Positions 1 to 6,953 of a stretch of 10,259 bases of DNA are shown piece after piece. The DNA comes from Marinosulfonomonas sp. (lineage in GTDB: Bacteria; Pseudomonadota; Alphaproteobacteria; Rhodobacterales; Rhodobacteraceae): assembly GCA_026989405.1 (NCBI GenBank), contig JALSJL010000442.1:1-10259 (forward strand). The letters are read 5' to 3'. A model generated the notes under the pieces. That model saw only the letters and a list, made by a program, of their open reading frames with translations. It searched no databases and was not told where the DNA came from. Positions within the stretch are counted from its first letter, which is position 1. Every line of letters starts with the position of its first letter. The position numbers and the translations under genes are program-made.

Positions 1-696
1 AAGCTCGGCCGGCAGGCGGGCGCCGGTTCCATGCAGATCGACGAGCAGATGCTGGATGCGGCACTGGCAGAAATCCGGCGCATCGAAGAACGCGCACTGG
101 CCACGCATGACCTGGTCTTGTCGCCAACTTCGGCGGCCGATATCCTTGCGATGCGCGCCCTGACGGATGGCGCAAACGGCCAGCAGGACACCGCGCCGTT
201 GTCCAAGGCGCTTCTGGCAGAGTTCGACGGGGTTCTGGACGCGTTCGACCAGATGCGCGAACGCGAAGGCGCGGCGCTGGCGGAAATTCTGAATGCACAG
301 ATCGGCCGGATATCGGACCTGGTCTCGAAGGCCGCCGACGCTGCGGACAAACGCCGGGAAACGACGGCGCAAAGGCTGCGCGAAAATCTGGCGCGCGTGC
401 TGGACAATGCGGATGGGGCAGACCCGGACCGTGTCGCCCAGGAACTGGCCTTGATCGCGGTGAAGGCCGACGTCACCGAAGAGATCGACCGGTTGCGCGC
501 CCACTGCGATGCGGCGCGCGCCCTGATCGGGGCAGGGGGAACGGTTGGCCGCAAGCTCGACTTCCTGGCACAAGAGTTCAACCGCGAGGCAAACACCTTG
601 TGTGCCAAGTCGCAATCGGGCGAACTTTCACGAATTGGCCTTGACCTGAAAGCCGTCATCGAACAAATGCGCGAGCAGGTTCAGAATGTGGAGTAG
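1..696 (+). CDS. yicC: YicC-family endoribonuclease, 3' part (5' end outside window)
   Basis: The reading frame is open from the first base of the window with no stop upstream of the first ATG at 31, so the gene begins outside the window and that ATG is internal. About 231 residues are visible; the family is usually close to 290. The C-terminus carries the conserved DUF1732 end of YicC proteins: a stretch GRKLDFLAQEFNREANT, then KSQSGELSRIGLDLK and KAVIEQMREQVQN just before the stop. The middle is rich in Glu, Arg and Ala and probably helical. YicC of E. coli has been described as an endoribonuclease acting on small RNAs; that role is carried over by family only. The stop TAG lies three bases before the gmk ATG, so the two are almost certainly co-transcribed, a pairing that is common in proteobacteria. 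Confidence 0.93.
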   Translation, partial: KLGRQAGAGSMQIDEQMLDAALAEIRRIEERALATHDLVLSPTSAADILAMRALTDGANGQQDTAPLSKALLAEFDGVLDAFDQMREREGAALAEILNAQIGRISDLVSKAADAADKRRETTAQRLRENLARVLDNADGADPDRVAQELALIAVKADVTEEIDRLRAHCDAARALIGAGGTVGRKLDFLAQEFNREANTLCAKSQSGELSRIGLDLKAVIEQMREQVQNVE

Positions 697-699
697 GCC

Positions 700-1341
700 A
701 TGATCGACCGGCGTGGATTGCTGCTGATCATTTCGTCGCCATCGGGGGCGGGAAAGTCCACGCTGGCGCGCCGGTTGCGGGAATGGGATCCGACGATCCG
801 GTTTTCGGTTTCGGCCACAACGCGCAAACCGCGCCCCGGCGAGGTAGACGGCCGGGACTATTATTTCACCACGCGCGAAGAATTCGAAGACATGGTGCGG
901 CGCGGCGAGATGCTGGAGCATGCCGAGGTGTTCGGCAATCTGTATGGCACCCCGAAGGCGCCTGTGCTGGCGGCCATGTCCGAAGGTGTTGACACCTTGT
1001 TCGACATCGACTGGCAGGGCGGGCAACAGATCCGCAATTCCGAGTTGGGAAAAGACGCGGTGTCGGTCTTCATTCTGCCGCCGTCGCTGGCCGAACTGGA
1101 GCGGCGGCTGCGCAAAAGGGGGCAGGACAGCGAAGAGGTCATTGCCAGGCGCATGTCCAGAAGCATGGACGAGATTTCGCATTGGGCCGAGTATGACTAT
1201 GTGCTGATCAACGAAAATCTCGACGAAACCGAGGCGAGACTTCAGGCCATTGTCACCGCCGAACGCCTGCGCCGCGACCGGCGGCCGGGCCTGTCCGAGT
1301 TCGTCCGCAGCCTGGCCGAAGAGTTCGGAGCACGCAAATGA
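700..1341 (+). CDS. gmk: Guanylate kinase
   Basis: Encodes 213 residues, the normal length for bacterial guanylate kinase, which phosphorylates GMP (and dGMP) to GDP with ATP in the cytoplasm. The P-loop SSPSGAGKST is at residues 12–21. The GMP-binding segment SATTRKPRPGEVDGRDYYF is at about 38–56, and FDIDWQGGQQI follows near 101–111. The C-terminal lid and Arg-rich part (RRLRKRG, then RRMSRS) are present, so all expected regions are intact. The ATG at 700 is the first in frame after the yicC stop and leaves the usual short N-terminus before the P-loop. The stop TGA overlaps the next gene's ATG in an ATGA junction, which implies translational coupling. Nothing looks unusual. Confidence 0.97.
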   Translation: MIDRRGLLLIISSPSGAGKSTLARRLREWDPTIRFSVSATTRKPRPGEVDGRDYYFTTREEFEDMVRRGEMLEHAEVFGNLYGTPKAPVLAAMSEGVDTLFDIDWQGGQQIRNSELGKDAVSVFILPPSLAELERRLRKRGQDSEEVIARRMSRSMDEISHWAEYDYVLINENLDETEARLQAIVTAERLRRDRRPGLSEFVRSLAEEFGARK

Positions 1342-1871
1342 CCGTTTATGCGCTTGGAGATCACCGGCCCCAGCTGCCTGCGAACGGTGATTTCTGGATC
1401 GCGCCGGATGCCAATGTCATCGGACGCGTCGTGCTTGAGGCGGGCACATCGGTCTGGTTTTCAAGCACCCTGCGCGGTGACAACGAACCGATCCGGGTCG
1501 GGGCTGGCAGCAATATTCAGGAAAACTGCGTGCTGCATACCGATATCGGCTATCCGCTGGAGATCGGGCCCAACTGCACGATTGGCCACAAGGCCATGCT
1601 GCATGGCTGCACGATTGGCGAACAGTCCCTTGTCGGGATGGGGGCCACCATACTCAACGGCGCCAGGATCGGCCGGTATTGCCTGATTGGTGCCGGGGCC
1701 CTGGTGACCGAAAACAAGGTGATCCCCGAGCGGTCACTGGTTCTGGGCAGTCCCGGCAAGGTCGTGCGCACGCTCGACGACGCAGCCGTTGCGGCCCTGC
1801 TGGTTTCGGCCCGCTCCTACCAGATCAACATGCGATTGTTTCGCGAAGGTCTGACGCCGGTGAAGCCCTGA
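1338..1871 (+). CDS. Gamma-carbonic-anhydrase-like hexapeptide-repeat protein
   Basis: Encodes 177 residues of a left-handed beta-helix protein with repeated [LIV]-G-x4 hexapeptides from about residue 25 to 135 (for example IGPNCT, IGHKAM, IGEQSL, IGRYCL). It belongs to the gamma-carbonic-anhydrase/YrdA/PaaY group. The three histidines that bind zinc in this family are present at H67 (in VLHTD), H84 (in IGHKA) and H89 (in MLHGC), as are the conserved RGDNEPI (46–52) and NIQ (59–61). Members form trimers with the metal between subunits. Many have no demonstrated carbonic anhydrase activity, so the reaction is left open. The start ATG overlaps the gmk stop by four bases, and the gene ends eight bases before the converging gene on the other strand. 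Confidence 0.92.
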   Translation: MTVYALGDHRPQLPANGDFWIAPDANVIGRVVLEAGTSVWFSSTLRGDNEPIRVGAGSNIQENCVLHTDIGYPLEIGPNCTIGHKAMLHGCTIGEQSLVGMGATILNGARIGRYCLIGAGALVTENKVIPERSLVLGSPGKVVRTLDDAAVAALLVSARSYQINMRLFREGLTPVKP

Positions 1872-1879
1872 CGGCGGGA

Positions 1880-2305
1880 TCAGTTCGCACGGTGGCGCTT
1901 CGCCGGAATTTCGGTAACGAACTCGATTTCGATGTTCGGACACAAGGCCTGCGCTTCGGCCAGAACGATCGCCGGGTTGGGCAACCCTTCGGTGAAAACC
2001 CTGAACAGACCGCGAAATCCTGTCTGATCCAGAATCTGGGCCAGCTCGATACAATCGAAATTGCGGCACACAAGCGGTGAAACAACAACGTCCGGGTCAA
2101 GCTGCGAAATCAGCGCTGCGTCTATCTCGCCAAACCCGGCGAACGAGATCTTTCCGTCCCAGGGCAGGGATGGGCCGACACGGCCCCAATTGGTGTATTC
2201 CCCGACCGCAAGAACAACGACTTCGCTGGCTTCAGCGGCACCCGTCTGGCGCAGTTTCTTGCGCTTTGTTTCGGGCCGCACCGTGGCTGTGGTCTTGTAG
2301 GGCAT
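1880..2305 (-). CDS. Conserved hypothetical protein, possible alpha/beta fold
   Basis: A 141-residue protein I cannot assign to a characterised family. After a basic N-terminus (KTTATVRPETKRKKLR, about residues 4–19) it alternates predicted strands and helices: EVVVLAVG, then a loop NWGRVGPSLPWDG, then SFAGFGEIDAALISQ, DPDVVVSPLVCRNFD, CIELAQILDQTGF, RGLFRVFTEGLPNP and AIVLAEAQALCP. This layout loosely resembles a degenerate response-regulator receiver fold, but no phosphoacceptor Asp pocket is evident, so that is only an impression. It has two Cys near the middle and one near the end, no signal peptide and no membrane span. The start ATG at 2303–2305 is preceded by AGAGGA about eight bases upstream, a good ribosome-binding site. 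Codon use matches the neighbours. It is convergent with the carbonic-anhydrase-like gene and appears to be a single-gene unit. Confidence 0.8.
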   Translation of the reverse strand: MPYKTTATVRPETKRKKLRQTGAAEASEVVVLAVGEYTNWGRVGPSLPWDGKISFAGFGEIDAALISQLDPDVVVSPLVCRNFDCIELAQILDQTGFRGLFRVFTEGLPNPAIVLAEAQALCPNIEIEFVTEIPAKRHRAN

Positions 2306-2387
2306 CTTCAGTCCTCTAACGCCGGTATTTTTTTGCGCTATCTCTCAATTGAAATATCCGCCAGCCACTCACCCTCGCGTTGCATGC

Positions 2388-2415
2388 TTTATAACCATTT
2401 TTGGGCGTTGTGCAA
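2388..2415 (-). promoter_or_regulatory. Candidate sigma70-type promoter for the 1880–2305 gene
   Basis: Read on the minus strand, TTGCAC (2410–2415) and TATAAA (2388–2393) are separated by 16 bases. This would place the transcript start about 75 bases before the ATG at 2305. Both hexamers differ from consensus, and AT-rich elements are uncommon enough in this DNA to stand out, but the call rests on pattern alone. Confidence 0.35.
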
Positions 2416-2730
2416 CGGGAAGCGACCGGAGCAGGCCGCCCAAATGGGGTGACGTGGGGCTGATATCAATACCCGGAACCGGAAAAACCGCTGCTGCCGC
2501 GACAGACCGGGCAGCACTTGATCATGCGCGGTAAAGGCAAAAGCCCCTGATTGGCCGCATATAATTCTTGCGCTGCGCCTGTTTGATCAAATTTACTCGG
2601 AACGCCGTTCGAAAAAACGGATGTGGCCGCAGGTCGGCCGGTGGTGTCGGGCCCTGGCCTTGCCGCCGCCCAGGGGCGGGACCTCTGGGTGCAGAACGCC
2701 ACAATACCGAAGGTTTGCCGCCCTTCAGGT
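2416..2730. other. Gene-poor intergenic stretch
   Basis: This is most of the non-coding gap between the unknown gene (start at 2305) and the DUF4396 stop at 2731. The short open frames here begin with weak codons, lack ribosome-binding sites and have Pro/Arg/Ser-rich translations typical of shadow frames. Visible structures are a terminator-like hairpin near 2483–2516 (listed separately), a 10-bp palindrome TTTGATCAAA at 2582–2591, a short dyad GGCCG-N5-CGGCC at 2625–2639, and CCGTT/AACGG around a run of A at 2605–2620. No tRNA or other RNA gene could be folded by eye. Confidence 0.5.
2483..2516 (-). terminator. Weak terminator-like hairpin downstream of the copper cluster
   Basis: On the minus strand TGCTGCC (2510–2516) pairs perfectly with GGCAGCA (2492–2498) around an 11-base loop. 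GCGG and then five T (2483–2487) follow. It lies about 215 bases past the DUF4396 stop. The long loop and the GCGG between stem and T-run make it a poor intrinsic terminator, so it may only be a pause or processing site. Confidence 0.35.
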
Positions 2731-3516
2731 TCAGGCTCCGACACTCCAAAGGGCCGCAATGAGCACGGCAGAAGTTGCGACGACAATGCCAAAGACTGGC
2801 CCCGGCCCCGGCCGTTGGGTCATCGTGTGGTCGTCATGGTCGCCCGTCTCCATCGGTGCGCCCGACTTTTCCAGCACCGTCAGCATGCCGTGTTTCAGAT
2901 TGCGCGTCACCAGCCACCAGTTGACCGGATAGGCCATGATGAAGCCCACGATCATGGCCATCGACATCACGAACCAGAACCCCGGAGCCGCCGGGCCGGC
3001 CGCCCCTTCGATCCGTGGCATCAGGAGCTTCATGGTCACCACCATGCCGGCCATGAGCATGTTCATCGACACAAGCTCGGGCACGAAGGTTTCCCTCAGA
3101 GAGCGCAGATAGGACCCGCCCACCATATCGCGCATGGCATAGGCCTGAAAAAATGCCCAGCCAAAGCCGAAGCCCAGGGCGTATTCAAGGGCGAATTCTG
3201 CCAGCGGCGAAAGCGTGAGCACCGCACCAAGTGCCGCACCCGCCACGATGCCGATGCCGTCACCCGCGGCGCAATGCATCGTCGAGCCCAGAACCTGGCG
3301 CCAGGTTGCTGACACATACTGCTGGTGTGTGCCCTTCAAGGGCTCGCGGCATCCCAGCACATAGAAAAACGCGCCGAATACGCCGGTGAATGCCGTCAGG
3401 ATGACGAAGGCCCATTTGAGCACTGTCGCTTCCGGCGTTTTCGGGATGTCGATCACGACGAATGCCAGGGACAGCCCCGTCAAGGCGAACCAGGCCAGCA
3501 TGATGCCATCTGACAT
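2731..3516 (-). CDS. DUF4396 integral membrane protein
   Basis: Encodes 261 residues from the chosen start. Hydrophobic segments lie near residues 5–22, 35–54, 82–100, 105–125, 143–163, 177–200 and 238–256, so it is a polytopic inner-membrane protein. The late segment ending AYPVNWWLVTRNLKHGM is the hallmark of the DUF4396 family. A conserved-looking STMHCAAGDG (H81, C82, G85, D86) sits at the start of the third hydrophobic segment, and a His/Asp/Met-bearing HDDHTM tract lies just before the last span; both could touch metal, but this is inference. The frame is open to an ATG at 3552. I prefer the ATG at 3514–3516 because it has GGCGGTGG upstream and follows the preceding ORF's stop as TGAAATG. 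The family has no established function. Its place after copA, in the same direction, suggests a role in metal handling at the membrane. Confidence 0.85.
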   Translation of the reverse strand: MSDGIMLAWFALTGLSLAFVVIDIPKTPEATVLKWAFVILTAFTGVFGAFFYVLGCREPLKGTHQQYVSATWRQVLGSTMHCAAGDGIGIVAGAALGAVLTLSPLAEFALEYALGFGFGWAFFQAYAMRDMVGGSYLRSLRETFVPELVSMNMLMAGMVVTMKLLMPRIEGAAGPAAPGFWFVMSMAMIVGFIMAYPVNWWLVTRNLKHGMLTVLEKSGAPMETGDHDDHTMTQRPGPGPVFGIVVATSAVLIAALWSVGA

Positions 3517-3517
3517 T

Positions 3518-3823
3518 TCAGCCACCGCCCGATACAGGCGCCAGCGTCGCATCGCCGATCAGGGCGGCAAACTGCGGGACCAGATACCACAGCGTCAGCC
3601 TGAAAAAGGCGCGGTCGGGTGTGGTGGCCGCGCGGGCCATCGGCGGCAATGAACTCGGCCTCCGGACCGCGCAGCGTCTGGCCATCGGTTGCGACCACAA
3701 CGGGGTCGAGCGGGACGGCCCGTGCCGCGCTTCCGGGTCCGGCCTGCAAGAGCGCTCGAAAGCGCGGCCACCCGACCGGGTTTCAACACCACGCGGTGGC
3801 GGATGTGTTGCCGGGGCGGTCAC
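3518..3823 (-). CDS. Short coupled ORF between copA and DUF4396, probably frame-disrupted
   Basis: A frame of 101 codons starts with a GTG that overlaps the copA stop as GTGA and ends in a TGA one base before the DUF4396 ATG, an arrangement typical of coupled operon genes. Only its last third looks like a genuine protein in this frame (TTPDRAFFRLTLWYLVPQF, then AALIGDATLAPVSGGG). The middle of the frame is Arg/Pro/Ser-rich and uses AGA, AGG, TCA and TCT, which neighbouring genes avoid. In a neighbouring frame (about 3648–3782) the same DNA reads with good codons as RFRALLQAGPGS, then AVPLDPVVVATDGQTLRG and PEAEFIAADG. The simplest reading is one small protein with two compensating single-base shifts, near 3782 and 3648, arising by decay or sequencing error. 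I do not recognise the family. If the frame is real as written, the N-terminal part is not credible as a folded domain. Confidence 0.4.
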   Translation of the reverse strand: MTAPATHPPPRGVETRSGGRAFERSCRPDPEARHGPSRSTPLWSQPMARRCAVRRPSSLPPMARAATTPDRAFFRLTLWYLVPQFAALIGDATLAPVSGGG

Positions 3824-6180
3824 AGATCGAGCTTGCGCAGGCGCAGCGCGTTGCTGATCACCGAAACCGATGACAGGCTCATTGCCGCGGCCGCGATCAT
3901 GGGCGACAGGAGTGTCCCGGTCAACGGATAGAGGATGCCCGCCGCCACCGGAACCCCGGCCGCATTGTAGGCAAAGGCAAAAAACAGGTTTTGCCTGATG
4001 TTGCGCAATGTGGCCCTGGCCAGTTTTCGTGCGCGAACGATGCCTGAAAGATCACCGCCCAACAGGGTGATGCCGGCGCTTTCCACAGCGACATCGGCGC
4101 CTGTTCCCATGGCGATGCCCACATCCGCCGCGGCAAGGGCAGGGGCGTCGTTGACCCCGTCACCGGCCATCGCAATGGATCGGCCCTGGGCGTGCAGCTC
4201 ATCGACCAGGTCCTTCTTGTCCTGGGGCAGAACGCCGGCGCGCACCTCGTCAATGCCCAGCTGGTCGGCCACCGCGCGCGCCGTGCGTTCATTGTCGCCG
4301 GTGGCCATGATGATGCGCAGGCCAAAGTCATGCAGGGCCCTGATGGTCTCGGCTACATTCCCCTTGATCGGGTCGGCCACGGCGATAATCCCGGCCAGCG
4401 CACCGTCAACCGCGACATACATCGCGGTCTTGCCCTGCGCACGCAGCGCGTCGGCCTGTGCTTGCGCGCCATCGGTCGGCACCGATATCGCCGACATCAT
4501 GGTCTTGTTGCCAAGCGCCACGACACGTTCCCCCACGCGACCGCTGACACCCATTCCCGTGAATGCCTCGAAATCCTTGACGCCCGTCGATTTCACGCCG
4601 CGATCCCTGGCACCGGCGACAATGGCCTCGGCCAGCGGGTGCTCTGACCCCTTTTCAAGTGTTGCCGCAAGGCCGAGCAGGTCGTTTTCATCAAGTTCGC
4701 CCAGAACCACGACATCGGTCAGCATGGGTTTGCCTTCGGTCAATGTGCCGGTCTTGTCGACGATCAGCGTGTCGACGGACGCCATGCGTTCGAGCGCCTC
4801 GGCATCCTTGATCAGCACACCGGCCTGCGCGCCACGACCGGCCGCGGTAGTAATCGAGATCGGCGTGGCAAGGCCAAGCGCACAGGGGCAGGCAATGATC
4901 AGCACCGAAACGGCGGAGGCCACTGCAAAGATCAAGGCCGGCTCTGGCCCGAAGTAGAACCAGGCGAAGAACGAGACGATGGAGACGGCGACCACCAGCG
5001 GCACAAATATGGCCGATACCTTGTCGGCCAGCCCCTGGATCGGGGCGCGCGAGCGTTTTGCGCCGGCAACCATCTGCACGATCTGCGCCAGCACGGTTTC
5101 GGCGCCTACGCGGGTGGCTTCCAGGATCAGAGAGCCGTTCTTGTTGATCGTGCCGCCGGTCACAGTGTCGCCAGGGGCCTTTTCCACCGGCACCGGTTCA
5201 CCGGTCAGCAGGCTTTCGTCCACCAGACTGGCGCCATCGATCACCACGGCGTCAACCGGGATTGCATCGCCGGGGCGCACCCGCAGGCGGTCGCCTTTCA
5301 TGATGTGTTCCAGCGGCGCGTCGTATTCTTCGCCGTCCGGCAGAATGCGTCGCGCCGTTTTCGGGGCAAGGTCCAGTAGCGCCTTGATGGCGTCTCCGGT
5401 GCGTTCGCGCGCGCGCAGTTCCAGCACCTGGCCGACAAAGACCAGCGTGACAATGACAACTGCCGCCTCGTAGTAGGTGCCCACACTGCCGCCTTCGCGG
5501 TAGGCCTCGGGGAAAATGCCGGGCAGGAATGTGGCCACAAGACTGTAGAGGTAGGCCGCAGCCACCCCAAGCGAGATCAGCGTCCACATGTTCGGGTTCA
5601 TGGTGCGGATCGAGTTCCAGCCGCGAACGAAAAATGGCCTGGCGGCCCAAAGCACGATCGGCGTGGCCAGAATGAACTCGACATAGGTCGCAGTGCGTTC
5701 ACCGATCCATTCGCGGACCGGCACGCCGATCAGCGGGCCCATTGTCATGATCACCAGCGGAATTGCCACGGCCGCGCTGATCCACATGCGGCGGGTGAAA
5801 TCTTCCAGTTCTTCGTTTTTTTCTTCACCGGTGGCGGTGATCGGCTCCAGTGCCATGCCGCAGATCGGGCAGGTTCCGGGACCTTTCTGGACGATCTCCG
5901 GGTGCATCGGACAGGTGTAGTCGACATCCTGCGTCTCGATGTCGGATTGCCGCAGGTTGTTGCCGCTGGCGTAGAAATAAGGGTCGGCCTTGAATTTTTC
6001 GTGGCAGTTTTCGCTGCAAAAATGAAACTGCCGACCTTGCCAGGTTTCGCGGGGTTTTCCCGCAGTCGGGTCAACCTGCATTCCACAGACGGGGTCGGTG
6101 ACGGTATCCGCACCTGATGCCGGGCCATTTCCTGCGGGGTTATGGTCGGTGTGACTGTGATTGGAGTGCGTGTTTGTCAT
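3820..6180 (-). CDS. copA: Cu(I)-exporting P1B-type ATPase with YHS and CPMHP/CPICGM N-terminal domains
   Basis: Encodes 786 residues. The start has a His-rich tail (H5, H8, H10, H13), then a YHS-type domain (DPVCGM at 29–34, FCSENC at 54–59), then a heavy-metal-binding domain (YTCPMHPE at 88–95, CPICGM at 104–109). No CxxC HMA domain is present. The ATPase core is complete: TGE actuator loop, CPC at 431–433 in the metal-transport helix, phosphorylated Asp in DKTGT at 475, HP at 514–515 and GDGVNDAP from 673. N731, Y738–N739 and M767/S771 match the signature of the Cu(I)/Ag(I) subgroup (P1B-1). Such pumps move Cu(I) from cytoplasm to periplasm. The frame is open up to 6546, but that extension overlaps the next gene, and its DNA holds the copA promoter. 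The ATG at 6180 has AGAAGGG upstream and sits about 30 bases after the predicted transcript start. Confidence 0.95.
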   Translation of the reverse strand: MTNTHSNHSHTDHNPAGNGPASGADTVTDPVCGMQVDPTAGKPRETWQGRQFHFCSENCHEKFKADPYFYASGNNLRQSDIETQDVDYTCPMHPEIVQKGPGTCPICGMALEPITATGEEKNEELEDFTRRMWISAAVAIPLVIMTMGPLIGVPVREWIGERTATYVEFILATPIVLWAARPFFVRGWNSIRTMNPNMWTLISLGVAAAYLYSLVATFLPGIFPEAYREGGSVGTYYEAAVVIVTLVFVGQVLELRARERTGDAIKALLDLAPKTARRILPDGEEYDAPLEHIMKGDRLRVRPGDAIPVDAVVIDGASLVDESLLTGEPVPVEKAPGDTVTGGTINKNGSLILEATRVGAETVLAQIVQMVAGAKRSRAPIQGLADKVSAIFVPLVVAVSIVSFFAWFYFGPEPALIFAVASAVSVLIIACPCALGLATPISITTAAGRGAQAGVLIKDAEALERMASVDTLIVDKTGTLTEGKPMLTDVVVLGELDENDLLGLAATLEKGSEHPLAEAIVAGARDRGVKSTGVKDFEAFTGMGVSGRVGERVVALGNKTMMSAISVPTDGAQAQADALRAQGKTAMYVAVDGALAGIIAVADPIKGNVAETIRALHDFGLRIIMATGDNERTARAVADQLGIDEVRAGVLPQDKKDLVDELHAQGRSIAMAGDGVNDAPALAAADVGIAMGTGADVAVESAGITLLGGDLSGIVRARKLARATLRNIRQNLFFAFAYNAAGVPVAAGILYPLTGTLLSPMIAAAAMSLSSVSVISNALRLRKLDL

Positions 6181-6215
6181 GGCCGTGATCCCTTCTGGGC
6201 TTGGCGTGTGAACAG

Positions 6216-6246
6216 GATATAGTCCTTCCAGTTGCGGGAAGGTCAA
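6216..6246 (-). promoter_or_regulatory. CueR (MerR-family)-type copper promoter of copA
   Basis: On the minus strand the -35 box TTGACC (6241–6246) and the -10 box TATATC (6216–6221) are separated by 19 bases, the overlong spacer characteristic of MerR-family promoters. Within it a perfect dyad CCTTCC (6237–6242) and GGAAGG (6224–6229) with a 7-base centre closely matches the known CueR operator of copper-exporter promoters (ACCTTCC-N7-GGAAGG). In that family the bound metal-loaded regulator twists the DNA to realign the two boxes. The transcript would start near 6209, giving a leader of about 30 bases. The site lies in the 98-base gap between the VTT-protein stop and the copA ATG. The regulator gene is not in the window. 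Confidence 0.85.
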
Positions 6247-6278
6247 GCGGCTTGCAGGAACAGGTGCCCGGCTGCCGG

Positions 6279-6950
6279 TCAGCCTTTTGTTCGTTGGCTT
6301 TTCAGTAGGGACCAGATCACCGGCGCGCCGGTGGCGATGCCCAACCCCAATGCGATCCAGATCCCGCTCGCCGGGCCGCCACGAGCCATTTCTCCGCCGA
6401 AATGAGCCAGCAGGAAGCTCGCCGGAATGATCCCGGCCAGCGTCGCGATTGCAAAACGCCAGAACGAAAGAGCAGACAGGCCGGCGGCATAGCTGACCAG
6501 GTCGAAGGACGTGAATGGCATCAGCCGGCTGATGAAAACAAGCCACATCAACATGGTTTGCGAGCCCAGAAGCCGGAGCCCGGAAAGCTTGTCACCGAAC
6601 CGGCGCTGCACTGCATCGCGCCCAAGAATGCGCGCCAGCATGAACGCGATGAGAGCGCCGGTTTCGGCGCCGATCACGACAGGGACCGCCCCGCGGTAAT
6701 GGCCGAAAGCCGCGCCCGAGGCGAGCGCAATCGGGGCGCTCGGGATCGGGCTGAAAACGACGGCTGCGGCCATCAGGACGATGATCACAACCGGTCCCCA
6801 CAGCCCGGCGTCTTCAACCAGAGTGGCGATGCGGTCGCGCTCGAACCAGCTCGAGATATCCGAGTAGACCCCGGGCCAGAGCGCGAGGGCCACCGCGACC
6901 GAAAACGCGGCGGCAAGCAACAAGGCAAGGGGCCGGCCTGGCGCGACCAT
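6279..6950 (-). CDS. TVP38/TMEM64 (VTT-domain) family membrane protein
   Basis: Encodes 223 residues with a membrane span near 8–26, a second near 50–75 and further spans across 90–110, 133–180 and 192–213. The VTT (SNARE-associated/DedA-like) core is recognisable: FSPIPSAPIALASGAAFG near 66–83, then GAETGALIAFMLARILGRD and FISRLMPFTSFDLVSYAAG. Family members are thought to scramble or transport lipids or to support membrane homeostasis, and bacterial ones are often found beside metal-resistance genes; the substrate here is unknown. The ATG follows the DUF302 stop after three bases (TAGAAGATG) with no clear ribosome-binding site, so it is probably translated by coupling. Its stop is followed by the copA promoter, so copA can be expressed with or without this gene. 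Confidence 0.88.
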   Translation of the reverse strand: MVAPGRPLALLLAAAFSVAVALALWPGVYSDISSWFERDRIATLVEDAGLWGPVVIIVLMAAAVVFSPIPSAPIALASGAAFGHYRGAVPVVIGAETGALIAFMLARILGRDAVQRRFGDKLSGLRLLGSQTMLMWLVFISRLMPFTSFDLVSYAAGLSALSFWRFAIATLAGIIPASFLLAHFGGEMARGGPASGIWIALGLGIATGAPVIWSLLKSQRTKG

Positions 6951-6953
6951 CTT

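Noticed and set aside
1855..1877. CGCCG/CGGCG hairpin at the convergent gene ends as a terminator
   Set aside because: The stem is only five pairs with a long loop, and no T-run follows on either strand.
2560..2565. Exact TATAAT as a plus-strand promoter
   Set aside because: No -35 element lies 16–18 bases upstream, and there is no plus-strand gene downstream.
2582..2591. Palindrome TTTGATCAAA as an FNR/FnrL site
   Set aside because: The FNR-type site needs TTGAT-N4-ATCAA; only overlapping half-sites are present, and no gene start lies at a suitable distance.
2605..2620. GTTCGA-containing hairpin as a tRNA T-arm
   Set aside because: The stem and loop lengths do not fit a T-arm, and no acceptor, D or anticodon arms could be found around it.
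3517..3552. Upstream ATG at 3552 as the DUF4396 start
   Set aside because: It has no ribosome-binding site and would overlap the preceding ORF by 35 bases; the ATG at 3516 has GGCGGTGG upstream and fits the coupled junction.
6181..6546. N-terminal extension of copA to 6546, giving 908 residues
   Set aside because: The added residues are the shadow of the VTT-protein gene and lack family similarity. The copA promoter and a ribosome-binding site lie upstream of the ATG at 6180.
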